A stretch of DNA of 11,258 nucleotides from CAZUHK01 sp964620345 (GTDB taxonomy: Bacteria > Planctomycetota > Phycisphaerae > Phycisphaerales > Zrk34). Under the pieces are notes generated by a model, which was given only the letters and a program-made list of their open reading frames with translations, had not been told where the DNA came from and did no database searches. Positions within the stretch are counted from its first letter, which is position 1. Each line of letters begins with the position of its first letter. Positions 1 through 7,802 of this stretch are shown in pieces. Location of the stretch: contig CAZUHK010000104.1 in assembly GCA_964620345.1 (NCBI GenBank), positions 1-11,258 on the forward strand, written 5' to 3'. The position numbers and the translations under genes were made by a program.

Positions 1-729
1 CTTGTCGCCGCCACCGCCCCGGCGGATACCATCACCTTCACCAGCGAGCTCGACGCGCCGGGCGATTACACCACGTCGATGTTGACCGACGACACCAGTG
101 GGTCGGCATCCGCGACGGTCGACACCCCGGAAGTCCGTACCAGCGGCGTGGAAGTGGTGACCGACCTGAACACCGGAGGTTCGAGCGGCTTCGCCCGCTT
201 TGCCGTTGAGTCGGCGGCGACCTTTGACCCGGCCGGTGTCAACGATATTACCTCAATCGATTGGTCCGTGGACATTGCCAGCGACGGTGATGAGGACAGC
301 ACTACCATCCTCTACCTCGCGGTCTTCCAGGGCGGCGACAGCTTCGTCTACACCTCCGGCGGCCTGGGTGGCGGCAACAGCGATGGCTTCCGTCCGACCG
401 GCACGAGCTTCATCTCGCTCGCGGCCAACGGTCTTGTTGAGTCGGACTTCGAACTATTCGATGTCACCTCGTCACCGACAGGCTCCTTCACCATGGACTT
501 CAGCAGTGAGGTGACCGCGAGTAGCAACCCCGATTTCTCCGCCGCAGGCGATGAGATCACGTTCGGTTACATCGCCGTCGCCGGCTCAGGCAAAGGGCAA
601 ACTCAGACGCGCGAGGCCGTGGTCGACAACAGCGAAATTGAAGTCACCTTCATCCCCGAGCCGGCTTCGCTGGCGCTGCTGGGTCTGGGCGGGCTGACGA
701 TGCTCGCCGGCCGCAAGCGTCGGGCGTGA
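1..729 (+). CDS. PEP-CTERM sorting domain protein, 5' partial
   Basis: The reading frame is open from the first base to TGA at 727-729, giving 242 residues; the true start and most of the signal peptide lie upstream of the window. The first residues (LVAATAPADT) look like the end of a signal peptide with an Ala-rich cleavage site. The middle is Ser/Thr/Gly/Asp-rich with alternating hydrophobic residues, as expected of a secreted beta-sandwich; I do not recognise a catalytic domain. The C-terminus is a clear PEP-CTERM signal: IPEPASLALLGLGG, a short hydrophobic stretch and the basic tail RKRRA. In this family the tail is processed by an exosortase and the protein is placed at the cell surface or in an extracellular matrix. 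It is followed by an intrinsic terminator and so probably ends its own transcript. Function beyond surface localisation is unknown. Confidence 0.85.
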   Translation, partial: LVAATAPADTITFTSELDAPGDYTTSMLTDDTSGSASATVDTPEVRTSGVEVVTDLNTGGSSGFARFAVESAATFDPAGVNDITSIDWSVDIASDGDEDSTTILYLAVFQGGDSFVYTSGGLGGGNSDGFRPTGTSFISLAANGLVESDFELFDVTSSPTGSFTMDFSSEVTASSNPDFSAAGDEITFGYIAVAGSGKGQTQTREAVVDNSEIEVTFIPEPASLALLGLGGLTMLAGRKRRA

Positions 730-811
730 TCGTCGTATTCGGCTAAACCGCGGTCGCCGCGGTCGTCGCGCCGCCCAAGTGCAACGCGGCAACAATGAGT
801 TTCCTCCTCCG

Positions 812-847
812 ACGCGGCTGGCCCATCGAACGGCCGGCCGCGTTTTT
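812..847 (+). terminator. Intrinsic terminator after the first PEP-CTERM gene
   Basis: A 12-bp stem (812-823 with 832-843, one G-T pair, eight-base loop 824-831) is GC-rich at its core (GCGGCTGGCC against GGCCGGCCGC) and runs directly into a TTTTT tract at 843-847. It lies 83 bp after the stop of the upstream gene and 50 bp before the pectate lyase start, so it should separate the two transcripts. The lyase promoter must then lie in the short stretch around or just after it, or expression depends on read-through. Confidence 0.8.
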
Positions 848-857
848 CTCAAACAAC

Positions 858-876
858 GCCCCGATCTTCTCGGGGC
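858..876 (+). other. Small leader hairpin before the pectate lyase gene
   Basis: A perfect 7-bp stem (858-864 GCCCCGA with 870-876 TCGGGGC, five-base loop) ends 21 bases before the lyase ATG at 898. It has no T tract, so it is not a terminator. It may affect translation or mRNA stability, or be chance in GC-rich DNA. Confidence 0.4.
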
Positions 877-897
877 CGGACGGAAAGTGACCCTACC

Positions 898-3075
898 ATG
901 CAATCCCCTTCGACGCTGGCCCGAAACTTCCCCCGAAACTTCCCCCGGAACTTCCCCCGGACGCTGGCCCGACTGAATCGGCCGATCGCAGGCGTCGTCC
1001 TGCTTGCAATGGTCATGGTCGGGCTCAGTTCAGCCGCGGCCGTAGCGAGCAATGCCTACCCCGGCGCCGTGGGCTTCGGGACCGAAACCTACGGTGGGAT
1101 GCCCGTGTTCGACACCGATGGCACGCTGCTGCATTCCACCAGCGTGATCAAGGTGACCAACCTCAATGCCTCGGGGTCCGGCTCGCTGCTGGAGGCGGTT
1201 CAGACGCCCGGCCGGCGGCTGGTGGTCTTCGAGGTCGGCGGCGTGATCGACCTCGGCGGTCCCTCGGGCGTCAGCACGCTGAGCATCAACCAGCCGAACC
1301 TGACCATCGCCGGCCACACCGCGCCCGGCCCGGGCATCACGCTCATCCGCGGCGGCGTCACGGTCAACGCCAGCGATGTGGTCGTCCGACACCTGAGCAT
1401 CCGGCCCGGTGACGCCGGCCAGGCGCCCGGCACTGGCTGGGAGCCCGACGCGATCTCCACCGCCCCTATCGGCGGCACCGACGCCCACGGCAACGACCTG
1501 TATCCCCAGAACGTCGTGCTCGATCATATCTCGGCCACGTGGGCCATCGACGAGAACATCAGCGCCGGCGCAGCCGACAACACCGTCGGCCCACCGACCT
1601 CGACCCACAACATGACCATCAGCAACAGCATCATCGCCGAGGGGCTGAGCAACGCCTCCCACTCCAAGGGCGAGCATTCCAAGGGCACGCTGCTCAACGA
1701 CGGCGCGAGCAACATCTCGCACCTAGGCAACTTCATGGCCCACAATCGCGACCGCCACCCCCTGATCAGTGCCGCCGAGTCCGTCCTGGTCAACAATGTC
1801 ATCTACAACTTCGGCCCCGGGCCTCGCGACGCCGCGGTCTGGGCCCGCAACGGCGGCCACCCTCAGAGCCAGTATGTCGATCAGAGCGACGTGACCGCCA
1901 TCGGCAACGTCGTTCAGGCCGGCCCCTCGTCGAGTCAGACCAACAACACTTTCATCCGTGCGATCGATACCGCCGACGGCGAGCCGACGGGCGAGAAGGC
2001 GGCGCGGGTCTACCTCGACGACAACCTCACGCTGGAGTTCGACGGCTCGGCGATGACGCAGATCAGCGGCAGCTTCGCGCAAGTAAACGCCGGCGTCCTG
2101 GACTTCCCGCAGGGCCTGACGCCCCTGGCGGCCGATCAGACCGCGGCCCATGTTCTGGCCAACGCCGGGGCACGCCCCTGGGATCGTGACCCGATCGACC
2201 GGCGCATCATCCAGAGCTACCACGACCGCACCGGCGCGTTCATCGACAGCCAGGATGAGGCCGGCGGCTACCCGATGTATGGTCCGGCCAGCCGCGCGTT
2301 GAGCGTGCCGACCGACCCGTCCGAGCTGGCCGACTGGCTGGCCGGGTTCGAGCTGCCGGTCACTTCACCGACCGGGTCGATTGAAATCTATCGCCAGGGG
2401 TTTGACGTCGACAGCGATTCGCCGTTCTCGGCGGTGGGCTGGAACGCCTACCTGGCCGCGGACACCGGCGGGGTGGCAGACATCACCGATCGCGGCGCCG
2501 TGCCCGGCTTCGTCGAGGGCGACAACCCCGACTACGCCTTCGTGGCCCCGCGGCGGGACGCGGGCTTCGATGGCGTCGATGGCCCGGCCCTGCTGTTTAC
2601 CACCGGCGCCGGCCTGGTGAACATCGCCGAGCTGAACGAGCTGTCGGTCAATCTCCGCCTCGATGGCAGCGCCGGTGATCCGGCGGCGGCGCGGTTCGCC
2701 ATCCGCATCGCCGGCCAGTGGTACGTCGCCGAACCTACCGCCACAAACGACACCGACCTGGGCGCCGGCCAGCCGCTGGCGCTGTTCGCCCTGACCGACT
2801 TCGACTTCACCGACGGCGCCCTCTGGCGCGAGCTGAGCGTCGCCCTAGGGGAAGGTACCGGCGAACTCACCCTCGCCGCCGACGTCGTCGACGGCGTGCT
2901 CAGCGGACAGATCGACGCTTTTGGCATGTTCCTCGAACCCGGCAACGACGGCGATCACGCCCGCATCGACAACTTCGCCGTCGCCATCGTCCCCGAACCC
3001 GCCACCGCCGCCCTGCTCGGCCTCGGCGGCGCGGTCATGCTCGGCTACCGCCGACGACGCCTGGCGTTGCGGTAA
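898..3075 (+). CDS. Secreted PL1-like pectate lyase with PEP-CTERM anchor
   Basis: The 725-residue protein has an unusually long Arg-rich N-region (residues 1-29, including RNFP three times), a hydrophobic core at about 30-47 and a likely signal peptidase site after AVA (residue 50). Residues about 53-430 look like a PL1-type right-handed beta-helix: repeated short hydrophobic strands, VVVRHLSIRPGD (162-173), VVLDHISATW (206-215, equivalent to the vWIDH region of PL1) and HNRDRHP (282-288, which may hold the catalytic Arg). Such enzymes cleave polygalacturonate by beta-elimination, usually with calcium. Residues about 490-690 form a second beta-rich domain, perhaps for carbohydrate binding. 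The C-terminus VPEPATAALLGLGG (from 698) plus an Arg-rich tail is a PEP-CTERM signal. The next downstream Met codons (1009, 1015) would cut into the signal peptide, so ATG 898 is preferred although its ribosome binding site is weak. The 3' end overlaps the convergent regulator gene. Confidence 0.85.
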   Translation: MQSPSTLARNFPRNFPRNFPRTLARLNRPIAGVVLLAMVMVGLSSAAAVASNAYPGAVGFGTETYGGMPVFDTDGTLLHSTSVIKVTNLNASGSGSLLEAVQTPGRRLVVFEVGGVIDLGGPSGVSTLSINQPNLTIAGHTAPGPGITLIRGGVTVNASDVVVRHLSIRPGDAGQAPGTGWEPDAISTAPIGGTDAHGNDLYPQNVVLDHISATWAIDENISAGAADNTVGPPTSTHNMTISNSIIAEGLSNASHSKGEHSKGTLLNDGASNISHLGNFMAHNRDRHPLISAAESVLVNNVIYNFGPGPRDAAVWARNGGHPQSQYVDQSDVTAIGNVVQAGPSSSQTNNTFIRAIDTADGEPTGEKAARVYLDDNLTLEFDGSAMTQISGSFAQVNAGVLDFPQGLTPLAADQTAAHVLANAGARPWDRDPIDRRIIQSYHDRTGAFIDSQDEAGGYPMYGPASRALSVPTDPSELADWLAGFELPVTSPTGSIEIYRQGFDVDSDSPFSAVGWNAYLAADTGGVADITDRGAVPGFVEGDNPDYAFVAPRRDAGFDGVDGPALLFTTGAGLVNIAELNELSVNLRLDGSAGDPAAARFAIRIAGQWYVAEPTATNDTDLGAGQPLALFALTDFDFTDGALWRELSVALGEGTGELTLAADVVDGVLSGQIDAFGMFLEPGNDGDHARIDNFAVAIVPEPATAALLGLGGAVMLGYRRRRLALR
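921..956 (+). repeat. Three tandem 12-bp repeats in the signal-peptide N-region
   Basis: Units at 921-932 and 933-944 are identical (CCGAAACTTCCC) and the third, 945-956, differs by one base. Each encodes an Arg-Asn-Phe-Pro step. The array is bracketed by a 13-bp direct repeat (GACGCTGGCCCGA at 912-924 and 960-972). The period is a multiple of three, so copy-number changes would keep the reading frame while changing the length and charge of the signal-peptide N-region. Confidence 0.85.
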
Positions 3076-4202
3076 GCGCCGGGGCGCTGGCCGGTGACCC
3101 GCTTGAACGTGTTGGAAAAAAACGGATTGGAACTGAACCCGCAGCGGTGGGCGATTTCTTCTTGGGGCAGGTCGGTGTTGATCAATAGCTCCCGCGCCCG
3201 CTGGACCTGGATGCGGCGAATCTCCTCGTGGGGCGTGCGGCCCAGGGCCTGGACGAACCGACGCTCCAGCGTCCGCCGGCTGATCGGCAGGGCCAGCGAC
3301 TCGCATATCTGATCCACCGACAAACCCCGCGTGGCCCGGCTCCGGATGATCGCCAGCGCTTGGGCCACGTCCGGGTCGTCGGCGGTGCTCCGCGTCGACC
3401 CCCGCTCAACTACCTCGATCGGGGCGAAGCGGATCGGCTCGTCGGGCGCGGCCTGGCCCTGCACCAGCCGATCCAGCAGCGCCGCGGCCTCGTAGCCGAC
3501 CGTCTCCAGGGGCAGGGCGATGCTGGTGATGTTCGGCTGAACCGATTCGCACAGCAGGTCGTCGTTGTGTACGCCGACCACCGCCAGGTCTTCGGGCACG
3601 GATCGGCCGGCGGCGCCGGCGTCGAGGATCACGTTCCGTGCCGTCTCGTCGTTCCAGCAGAACACGCCGCACGGCACGGGCAAGGCGGCCAGCCAGTCCC
3701 GCGGCGCCCGGTAGACGCCGCGGTCGGCCTGCCAGGCATCGGCCAGCGTGATGACCTGCCCGTCGATGGCGCGGACCCGTTCGCGGAACCCGTGAAAGCG
3801 GTGCAGGCCCACGCCCACCCCCAGGGGCCCGACCATTGCCAGTTGGCGAAAGCCCAGCTCGATCAGGTAATCCGCGGCCATGGCCCCGACGGCGATGTTG
3901 TCGGGCACGACGGTAGGCCCGGAGAAGCGCTCGGGCCGATCGCTCACGCAGACCACGGGCGCGGGGTCGGCCGAACGGACCTGCTCCTCGAGCACCGGGC
4001 CATAGCGGAGGATGCGGCCGTCGTAATGCTCCGGCGTGGCCGAGCGGGCCATGCGGTCGCCGAACGCGGCGAAGTGGGAGTCCCAATGCTCGGCGGTCGC
4101 GGCATACCGCAGCACGCCGCGCAGGATCGGCCGCGTGTAGGCCCCGGCCCGCTCGAGGTCGGTGTAGATGCGGTAGCACGAGGAGTTGGTATCGCCCTTC
4201 AT
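3045..4202 (-). CDS. XylR-like AraC-family sugar-responsive regulator
   Basis: The 385-residue protein has two parts. Residues about 8-275 resemble the LacI/periplasmic-binding type sensor fold, with AADYLIELGFRQLAMVG and, later, PEDLAVVGVHNDDLLCESVQP followed by ITSIALPLETVGYEAAALLD, all hallmarks of that family. Residues about 280-385 are an AraC-type double helix-turn-helix, with SRRTLERRFVQALGRTPHEE and the C-terminal signature EEIAHRCGFSSNPFFSNTFKR. This order and length match E. coli XylR (392 residues), a cytoplasmic activator that binds xylose; the ligand here is unknown. The ATG at 4202-4200 has no Shine-Dalgarno, but TATAAT lies 7 bases upstream, suggesting a leaderless mRNA. The gene is divergent from the DNRLRE gene and converges on the pectate lyase, ending inside its coding region. 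It is the natural candidate to control the locus through the element at 4214-4240. Confidence 0.9.
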   Translation of the reverse strand: MKGDTNSSCYRIYTDLERAGAYTRPILRGVLRYAATAEHWDSHFAAFGDRMARSATPEHYDGRILRYGPVLEEQVRSADPAPVVCVSDRPERFSGPTVVPDNIAVGAMAADYLIELGFRQLAMVGPLGVGVGLHRFHGFRERVRAIDGQVITLADAWQADRGVYRAPRDWLAALPVPCGVFCWNDETARNVILDAGAAGRSVPEDLAVVGVHNDDLLCESVQPNITSIALPLETVGYEAAALLDRLVQGQAAPDEPIRFAPIEVVERGSTRSTADDPDVAQALAIIRSRATRGLSVDQICESLALPISRRTLERRFVQALGRTPHEEIRRIQVQRARELLINTDLPQEEIAHRCGFSSNPFFSNTFKRVTGQRPGAYRNARRRRR

Positions 4203-4209
4203 GACTCAT

Positions 4210-4215
4210 ATTATA
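4210..4215 (-). promoter_or_regulatory. -10 box of the regulator gene (likely leaderless transcript)
   Basis: The minus strand reads a perfect TATAAT here, and its last base is separated by 7 bases from the regulator start codon at 4202. The usual distance from a -10 box to the transcription start would put the first RNA base at or next to the A of the ATG. No good -35 hexamer is visible 16-18 bases upstream; that stretch lies inside the conserved 27-bp element. Confidence 0.55.
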
Positions 4216-4240
4216 ACAAGTTTTCGCTATTGTGCATTGC
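4214..4240 (+). promoter_or_regulatory. Putative regulator-binding element, copy 1
   Basis: This sequence shares 23 of 27 bases, without gaps, with 7812-7838. The core is TTTTCGCTATT, two variable bases, then GCATTGC. It lies between the divergent regulator and the DNRLRE gene and overlaps the regulator's -10 box. On the plus strand its end merges into TTGCGT (4237-4242), which with TATTGT at 4261-4266 and an 18-base spacer could be a weak promoter for the DNRLRE gene. A site next to or overlapping the -35 fits an AraC-family activator. ATTGCG is repeated 11 bp downstream (4236-4241 and 4247-4252), about one helical turn apart. Binding by the neighbouring regulator is inferred. Confidence 0.6.
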
Positions 4241-4407
4241 GTTTTGATTGCGGTGTGGTTTATTGTGATCGGTGACGAGAGAGGGTGGCTGGATCAGGCA
4301 ACGTGCCGGCCCGGCCCCGAATCGCAAACGCCTACGAAAGGGCATGCCGATGAAACTCTCGCGTCAGAATCACATTCACCCTCCGTTCCCCACCACCCCA
4401 TTCTCAC

Positions 4408-4414
4408 AAGGAGG
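4408..4414 (+). promoter_or_regulatory. Strong ribosome binding site that sets the DNRLRE gene start
   Basis: AAGGAGG, 7 bases before ATG 4422, is a near-perfect Shine-Dalgarno. It favours ATG 4422 over in-frame upstream ATGs at 4344 and 4350, although 4350 has its own weaker GAAAGGG (4336-4342). Confidence 0.75.
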
Positions 4415-4421
4415 ATCCAAG

Positions 4422-5231
4422 ATGATCCGCACTCAGACCGCGCGCTCGAACCGGACGACACTGTTTCTCGCCGCCGTGCTGGCCCTGGGCCTGACCACCG
4501 TGGCCACCGACGCCGCCATCATTTCCACCGCCGACGGCAACGGGGCGGATGCCATGGTAAGACAGGACGGTAGCAATTTGGGGGATACCAACTTCGGTGC
4601 CGACGGCAGAATTTGGGCGCGGACGAATGCTAGCAATGATAGATTCGACGCGATCTTCCTCCGCTTCGACATCTCCGACTACGTCAGCGGCTCCTTCACC
4701 GGCCCGGTCACGCTGGGCCTGACCAAGTGGCGCGATGACGACACCTTAACGGACTTGATTGTCTATGGGTTGAACGAAAGCGTGGACACCTGGATCGAAG
4801 GCGACGGCGGCACCGACAACAACCCGGTCGGTGAGTTGACCTACGACAACGCCCCGGGCATCGCCCAGGATTCGGATTTCGGCGACAACGACATCGACCT
4901 TACTGAGGTTTCCGTGCTGGTCTCCGATGCCGAGGGCTTCCAGCTCACCGGTAACGAAGGGGATGAGATTACTGTCTCGGATGCTGATTTCCTGACGTTT
5001 CTCAATGCCGACACCGATGGCCTGGTGACCTTCATCATCGCCCGGACGGACGACGACGGCGGCATCGACGACATCGCTACTAAGGAAACGACCGATCTGG
5101 CCACCAGCACCGGTTCTGCCGGCGACTTCGCCCCGACGCTGAGCTTCGACGGCACGCTGGTGCCCGAGCCGGCAACGGTTGCCCTGTTGGGCCTCGGCGG
5201 GCTGGTGATGCTCAGCCGCAAGCGCCGCTGA
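4422..5231 (+). CDS. DNRLRE-domain PEP-CTERM surface protein
   Basis: The protein has 269 residues from ATG 4422. A signal peptide (basic MIRTQTARSNR, hydrophobic core, cleavage near ATDA-AI) is followed by a domain of about 200 residues with the marks of the DNRLRE family: ADAMVRQ, NFGADGRIWAR, AIFLRFDIS, LGLTKWRDDD, a WIEGDGGTDNN step, and FIIARTDDD near the end. DNRLRE domains are beta-sandwiches found in secreted proteins, and relatives include carbohydrate-binding modules, so polysaccharide binding is the likely role; no catalytic domain is present. The C-terminus VPEPATVALLGLGG (from 247) plus RKRR is a PEP-CTERM signal. The domain is roughly half identical by eye to the N-terminal domain of the next gene, pointing to duplication. 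A terminator follows at 5268-5297. The conserved element at 4214-4240 is the visible control site. Confidence 0.85.
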   Translation: MIRTQTARSNRTTLFLAAVLALGLTTVATDAAIISTADGNGADAMVRQDGSNLGDTNFGADGRIWARTNASNDRFDAIFLRFDISDYVSGSFTGPVTLGLTKWRDDDTLTDLIVYGLNESVDTWIEGDGGTDNNPVGELTYDNAPGIAQDSDFGDNDIDLTEVSVLVSDAEGFQLTGNEGDEITVSDADFLTFLNADTDGLVTFIIARTDDDGGIDDIATKETTDLATSTGSAGDFAPTLSFDGTLVPEPATVALLGLGGLVMLSRKRR

Positions 5232-5267
5232 GCCGCCGACGTCGCGACAGCTTGATGATCCATTGAC

Positions 5268-5297
5268 GCGGGTGGGGGCCGACCCCACCCGCCTTTT
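5268..5297 (+). terminator. Intrinsic terminator between the two DNRLRE genes
   Basis: A perfect 10-bp GC-rich stem (5268-5277 GCGGGTGGGG with 5283-5292 CCCCACCCGC, five-base loop) is followed by TTTT at 5294-5297. It starts 37 bp after the stop of the DNRLRE gene. The T tract is short, so termination may be partial and let some transcripts continue into the large enzyme gene, which has no obvious promoter of its own. Confidence 0.7.
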
Positions 5298-5364
5298 GGA
5301 TCACCGACCGCCCCCGGCCCGATCAACCCGACCCGCGAGAGAGAGCCACCCCCCCCTCATTGAC

Positions 5365-5370
5365 AGGAGG
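5365..5370 (+). promoter_or_regulatory. Ribosome binding site of the anchored toroid enzyme
   Basis: AGGAGG stands 5 bases before ATG 5376 and fixes that start, which is immediately followed by a normal signal peptide. Confidence 0.75.
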
Positions 5371-5375
5371 CCACC

Positions 5376-7802
5376 ATGGCTGCGCTCTCTCCCCTCGTCC
5401 CCCGCACGGCCCTGCTCACGCTCTGCCTTTTCACCCTCGCGACCGGCGTCGCCCGTGCCCAGACCCACACCGTCACCACCGCCGACGGCCAAGGCGCCGA
5501 TGCGATGGTCAGGCAGTTCGATAGCACGAACGACGACCTGACCACCACCAACTTCGGCACCGATGGCCGGCTCTTCGCCCGCACTTCGGTCACCGCGACC
5601 TCCAGCAACGTCGGCGCTTTCGAGGCGATCTTCCTGCGGTTCGACCTGAGCGATTACCTCGGCCAGACGTTCGGCGGCAGCACCACGCTCGGCGTGACCA
5701 AGTGGCGCGACAACGACAGCGGGAAGAACGTGAACGTGTACGGCCTGACCGATGGGGCGGCCGACGGGTGGATCGAAGGCAACGGCGGCACTGACAACAA
5801 CCCGGCCGGTGAGTTGACCTACGCCAACGCCCCGGGCATCGCCACCGATAGCATCTTCGGCGACAACGACGTGGACACCGGCGTGGCCCCGCTTCTGGGC
5901 AGCTTCCAGTTGACCGGCAACCAAGGCCAGTCGGTCAACTTCTCCAGCCCCCAACTCACGAACTTTCTCAACAGCGACACCAACGGGCTGGCTACGTTCA
6001 TCCTGGCTCGGGATGTGGTTGCCGGCGACCTTGAGGACATCGCCTCGAAGGAAACGACGACGCTGGGCTCGGGCGCGACGATCGCCGCCGGCTCGGGCGC
6101 GCCGACGCTGACGTTCAACCTGGCCGTGCCCGCGCCGCCGGCCGACCACGGCGCGCTGGCCGACAACTACGCCGAGGGGATGATCGAAAACGGCACGGAC
6201 ACCTACGACAGCCAGCCGGGCAGCGTCCAGTCGCCGCTGTTCGCCGCACAGATGCAGCGCGGCGGCGCCGATGACTTCAACGTCCCGCTCGATCCGCACG
6301 GTGGTGTGTTTCCGTCGCTGGACGATTTCGGCGTGCGCTACAAGGACCGCGCCTGGGGCAGCGCCAACGCGCACCATCACACCGAACTGTTCGCCCTGCT
6401 GTACGCCAAGACCGCCGAGACCGGCGATCCCCGGTACGCCGACGCCGCCGATGCCGCGATCCAGCACACCTTCAACCACCTCCGCGATGGGTTGCAGGAC
6501 TGGCTCCCCGGTACTCAGGACGAAAACGAGGCGACGGACCTGATCGCGTGGGGCGAAGAGATGAGTTGGATGCTGCATTACGATCGGCCCCGTCTGCCCG
6601 GCGACGGGATTCTGGACGGCACGTTTGACGGCCGGCCGTTTGACAACGACCTGCACGAGCCGTCCGCCCGCTGGTCCCCTCAGCTCTGGGACCGGACCTA
6701 CGCGCTGGCCGAGGCCGGTGCCAAGGCGTTCGCGTTGGGCCTTTGGAACCACCAGATCGCCGATCAGACCACCGGCGATTTTTCCCGCCACCCGGACTTC
6801 AGCAACAGCAATCCCCGTACAGGTGCCGACTTCCCCCGCGTCGGGGCGTGGATGATGCTCGCTTGGGCCAAGGGTTTCGAGCACGTCGATGACGCGACGT
6901 TTGATGCGACGATGATCGAGGCGATCGACACGATCGCGGAGAACTACAACCTTCGGCGGGATCCGTTCTCCGATGCGCTGTCGGCCGGGCGAGGGGGCGA
7001 TTTCACCAACGTTTACTGGATGGACAACAACCTGGTGATGGCGACGGAGATCGGCCTGATCTTGCAGGTGTCGGGCTTGCCGCAGGCGACTGTCGACGAG
7101 CTGGCCGACCTGGCCGCCCGCACCGACGATGTGATCCTCAACAAGCTGACCCATAACCTCGATGGCAGTCTCAGCAGCGAGGATCCCAACTTCACGATCG
7201 GCTTTCTGACCCGGGCCATCACCGATCAAGTCGACGCCGATGGCAATTTGGCCATCGGCGACCCGCGCGGCGATCAGGACAACGCCAGCCGCCCGCCGTT
7301 CACCAGCACCTGGGGTGAAGTCTCGACGCCGACCAGCAGCATCGCCCTGCTCATGCTCGAACGGGCGGGCCAACTGGACGGCGTGAACCAGGCCAACGCC
7401 GACGCATACCGCGACCTGGCCCTGGAGGCGGCGGGCATCTACCGCACGGCCGATCCCAACCAGGCCACCGTCGTCCTCAAACCGGGCGTGCTGGCCAGCG
7501 CGATCGAGCTGATGCTCGCGGCGTTCAACGAGACCGATGACCTGAGCTTTCTCGACCAAGCCGAGTTCTTCGGCGACGAGGCCGCGGCGATGTTCTTCGA
7601 CGACACGTCGGTCCTGCCCAAGGTCACCCAGCAGCACGACTTTTACGAAGCGATCACCGGCGGGGACAATCTGGCCCTGGCGTTGTACCGCCTCGATCAG
7701 CAGCTCGCGGCCATCCCCGAGCCGACCATGCTGCTGCTGATGGGCATCGGCGCGATGGCCATCGCCTGCGGCCGACCGCAGCGGACACGCCGAATCGCAT
7801 GA
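5376..7802 (+). CDS. Secreted DNRLRE plus helical-toroid enzyme, PEP-CTERM anchored
   Basis: The 808-residue protein is built of a signal peptide with cleavage after ARA (residue 28), a DNRLRE domain (about 33-250), a large helical domain (about 255-775) and a PEP-CTERM end (IPEP at 780-783, hydrophobic stretch, Arg-rich tail). The helical domain has regularly spaced amphipathic helices, as in (alpha/alpha)6-toroid lyases and hydrolases, and aromatic/acidic/His motifs that could line a sugar cleft: AWGSANAHHHT (326-336), AWGEEMSWMLH (391-401), DNDLHEP (423-429), FALGLWNHQ (452-460) and FPRVGAWMMLAWAK. The same motifs recur in the enzyme at 8828-10516. I cannot assign a PL or GH family; a polysaccharide lyase or glycoside hydrolase acting on a uronic-acid polymer is the best guess given the neighbouring pectate lyase. 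The DNRLRE domain probably holds the enzyme on its polymer. Coding strand and start are well supported. Confidence 0.8.
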   Translation: MAALSPLVPRTALLTLCLFTLATGVARAQTHTVTTADGQGADAMVRQFDSTNDDLTTTNFGTDGRLFARTSVTATSSNVGAFEAIFLRFDLSDYLGQTFGGSTTLGVTKWRDNDSGKNVNVYGLTDGAADGWIEGNGGTDNNPAGELTYANAPGIATDSIFGDNDVDTGVAPLLGSFQLTGNQGQSVNFSSPQLTNFLNSDTNGLATFILARDVVAGDLEDIASKETTTLGSGATIAAGSGAPTLTFNLAVPAPPADHGALADNYAEGMIENGTDTYDSQPGSVQSPLFAAQMQRGGADDFNVPLDPHGGVFPSLDDFGVRYKDRAWGSANAHHHTELFALLYAKTAETGDPRYADAADAAIQHTFNHLRDGLQDWLPGTQDENEATDLIAWGEEMSWMLHYDRPRLPGDGILDGTFDGRPFDNDLHEPSARWSPQLWDRTYALAEAGAKAFALGLWNHQIADQTTGDFSRHPDFSNSNPRTGADFPRVGAWMMLAWAKGFEHVDDATFDATMIEAIDTIAENYNLRRDPFSDALSAGRGGDFTNVYWMDNNLVMATEIGLILQVSGLPQATVDELADLAARTDDVILNKLTHNLDGSLSSEDPNFTIGFLTRAITDQVDADGNLAIGDPRGDQDNASRPPFTSTWGEVSTPTSSIALLMLERAGQLDGVNQANADAYRDLALEAAGIYRTADPNQATVVLKPGVLASAIELMLAAFNETDDLSFLDQAEFFGDEAAAMFFDDTSVLPKVTQQHDFYEAITGGDNLALALYRLDQQLAAIPEPTMLLLMGIGAMAIACGRPQRTRRIA

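Noticed and set aside
912..972. Short CRISPR-like array
   Set aside because: Units are 12 bp, directly adjacent without spacers and in frame within a coding region.
3228..4247. Plus-strand open frame of 339 codons opposite the regulator
   Set aside because: It lacks any family motif and lies wholly over a clear XylR-like gene; high GC leaves antisense frames open by chance.
5360..5365. TTGACA as a -35 box
   Set aside because: It overlaps the ribosome binding site and a promoter here would start transcription inside the coding region of the enzyme.
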